Program-made: the position numbers and the translations under genes
NCBI RefSeq assembly: GCF_037975245.1
Contig: NC_092576.1
Coordinates: 32,218,611 to 32,282,610, forward strand
Source: Apostichopus japonicus
Taxonomy: Eukaryota; Echinodermata; Holothuroidea; Aspidochirotida; Stichopodidae
Reading direction: 5' to 3'
Length of the DNA: 64,000 nt
The notes under the pieces: generated by a model
What the model saw: only the letters and a program-made list of their open reading frames with translations
Told to the model about the DNA's origin: nothing
The model's database searches: none
Part shown: positions 62,100 to 64,000 of the stretch, one piece after another
Layout: each line of letters starts with the position of its first letter
How positions within the stretch are numbered: the stretch's first letter is position 1

Positions 62100-62335
62100 G
62101 TAAGTAGTTAACCATGGTCCATCTTAAACGGAAATTAGAAAGTTTATCATCTGGACATGTTGAATGTAAGTCATGCTTAACTCTTTTTTAGTGAACAGTG
62201 CATATTGCACCTGAAAGAAAATGACTACAGTATCATGGCAGTTTTCTATATCTAAAGCTTATAAGAAGCAATCACTACTTGATTATACAGAGAATATATG
62301 AAACATTCAGGTTTGCTTGCTTACTCTCTGTCCAG

Positions 62336-62659
62336 CCTCATCTGTTGTCGGCGAAGTTTGTGAAAACAGACAGTATCTCGAGCTAAATCAGCCAGGAATT
62401 ATCCAGTGTTCGTTCGAAGAGGGCTTTATTGGAGTTCAGTGGTTCAATTCAACAGTAGAGGACACCTCTGAGATCATTACCTATGTAAGAGATGTAAAAG
62501 ATGGCCCTGGATTTAGATCTGGAGATTATGATGTATGGTTAAATGGATCGCTGTTTGTTAGAAACGTAACAGTAGAACATGAGGGAGCATTCATTGTCAC
62601 TCATGCACCCTCGGAATCTGCAGAGGTGAAGCAGTATAATATTCAAGTCCAATTGTTTG
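62336..62659 (+). CDS. Ig-domain gene, V-like domain exon (gene continues beyond window)
   Basis: The exon lies between acceptor CTCTGTCCAG (62335) and donor TTTG|GTAAGA (62659/62660). It is 324 nt, phase 1 at both ends, a classic symmetrical Ig exon. Numbered from the ATG at 62045, it has Cys43 (IIQCSF), Trp54 (VQWFN), and an F-strand motif EHEGAF (99-104) where the usual second cysteine is absent (IVTH follows). An extra Cys27 lies N-terminal. N-glycosylation sites are at Asn56, Asn88 and Asn95. NGSLFVRNVTVEHEGAF resembles NYSLFIQPVSILHEGVY of the minus-strand gene, so the two are related. Probably a secreted or cell-surface immune-type protein. Later exons lie outside the window. Confidence 0.78.
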
Positions 62660-63362
62660 GTAAGAACCTCAGACTTTCATCATTCTTCATTTATGTCGGA
62701 AAGGCTCTAACAAATGGTAGCTTTGTAATTATAATTTTCATACTAAATATAGACAATGTTGCTTTTCCCAAATTCCTGTGATTTGATTGGTTAATAGTCC
62801 CCATCCATTGTCTGTGAACATTCTTGCATCTGTAGTGCTCAATGAACACGGAGTATGTTGTTTAACAACAATTACTTGCAACGCTAATTTTCCTCTGTGT
62901 AGAGATAGTGAATTTTGCGGTATAGGCTATCATGTGTGTGCTGTATGCACTCCAATATCATAATGTTTGCCACATACAATACGTATACCTTTTGACAATG
63001 AAGATGCACTTGCATTGTTTCTGAGACACGTAATATTTGAATCATTGTTTTGATCCGGAAATGTAAATGAGTGGAGACAATCTATGAATTTTGTGGGCAG
63101 CTAAAATCTCTGATCCTGACAGGATATATCAGCTCACAGTACAGTATGTTTCTTCTCTCTGCATTAAGAGTTGCTAATGTAAAATGCGCATTCTCATCAT
63201 CAGTAGTTTTTGTTGCAAAAGTTGTTTGCGGTCCAATTAACCATGTGCTTCAGTAAATGTTATTTTGGCGCAACATTCGTCTGTGAACTATTGTATTTAA
63301 GACATTGAACTGATTCTTTAAAAATCTACATTGCGATAAAAGCTACTGTATTCACATAGACC
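62660..63362 (+). other. Intron of the Ig gene, no further exon seen
   Basis: AT-rich sequence after the donor at 62660. A 61-codon frame at 63071-63256 has hydrophobic stretches but lacks Ig motifs and clear splice sites, so I do not call it an exon. Confidence 0.5.
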
Positions 63363-63364
63363 TA

Positions 63365-64000
63365 CAGTACTGATTTCGCTTAACTCCCGTTGAAAAAAAA
63401 TCAACGATCGATAACAAAAGTTAAAAATCGATAAAAAAAGTTGAAAATCGGTTAATTTCGTTGACAAGATTTAGACTACTGCGGGCACGGTTGGCAACGA
63501 AGTTTCAACGAAATTTCCACGAAAGTTATCGCGATCAAAAACCGCAAAGGCAATTCTAGACATATCAAGGTTGAGACTTGCGTAGAATCCTTAGTGTAAC
63601 TACAGCCGTTTTCAGACTCTACCTGAAGTTGCCGAGGAATATTACAAACGTTGCAAAAGTGTGATTGTATATAAGACGGAGTAAGTTCTGTACTAGGTGT
63701 TTGAAAAATGATTTGGCTAGGATAATAAAAACTAGTCTTGGTCGATCGTAACAAGCACATTCTATGACTCATTCTATGACTCACACTATGACACATTCTA
63801 TGACAGTTATAGGCTAGTATTAAACTAGGATAAGTTTAAGTTAACTCACCAAGGAACGCAGTGTCAGAAAAAACAAGAAAAAAATATCAACAATGAAACA
63901 GTCGTAGCTGGATATTAAAGAGATCTTTATTCCCAATAAATTCCTGTTACTTGACGTACTACAGTACCGTTTACTACAGAACCGCACTCACTTTCAAACT
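63365..64000 (+). mobile_element. TA-target element, copy C (left part, cut by the window end)
   Basis: Begins CAGTACTGATTTCGCTTAAC after TA (63363-63364). It is nearly identical to the left end of copy A (GAAAAAAAATCAACGATCG, then the same sequence to beyond 63900). A local difference is a 12-bp tandem (ATTCTATGACTC variants) at 63758-63804, expanded to four units where A has one. The close match between A and C suggests recent activity. Confidence 0.88.

Overview
This is eukaryotic, intron-rich, AT-leaning DNA with no bacterial-type gene organisation. The only host-gene-like coding I can support is two secreted or receptor-type immunoglobulin-domain genes, each with intron-phase-1 boundaries. 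The repeat content (tyrosine-recombinase retroelement, hAT, TTAA and TA-target DNA transposons, tRNA-derived SINEs, many minisatellites) fits a marine invertebrate. An echinoderm or other invertebrate deuterostome is my best guess. That is inference, because no marker gene fixes the taxon.

Layout. 0-9 kb: mostly anonymous, with a GC-rich palindrome cluster, a 160-bp tandem repeat and a 1.8-kb element built from CTGGCCAGAT-type palindromes. 9.9-11.8 kb: nested hAT-like elements, one with a perfect 8-bp target duplication. 13.6-16 kb: a diverged local duplication beside an Ig-domain exon on the minus strand. 18.2 kb: a SINE. 19.5-21.2 kb: more hAT-like ends sharing a conserved hairpin.

24.1-45.7 kb is the most structured part. 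A 125-bp satellite array has been split by three insertions: a TA-target element, a hAT-like element and a 17,994-bp segment bounded by TTAA and matching inverted repeats. Inside that segment sit a 6.1-kb transposon with eight copies of a 16-bp motif and a decayed transposase gene, a 3.5-kb TA element inserted in that transposase, a 279-bp MITE with a 9-bp target duplication, a 214-bp MITE, a 506-bp hAT-like element and a 4.0-kb TA element (copy A). The relative order of insertion can be read directly from the nesting.

48.6-59.2 kb: remains of a DIRS-like tyrosine-recombinase retrotransposon. It has a repeat-rich 5' part, a gag-like GC-rich part, an RNase H split by a second 4.0-kb TA element (copy B), a recombinase with frameshifts, and an internal complementary region that pairs perfectly over 48 nt with the right terminal repeat. 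The reverse-transcriptase part was not found. SINEs lie in the gap where it would be expected.

60-64 kb: minisatellites, then the start of an Ig-domain gene on the plus strand. A 441-bp tandem duplication copied its start-codon exon with the upstream splice acceptor and truncated the copy. A third copy (C) of the TA element starts in the following intron and runs off the window. Gene functions here are either immune/cell-surface-like (the two Ig genes) or belong to mobile DNA.
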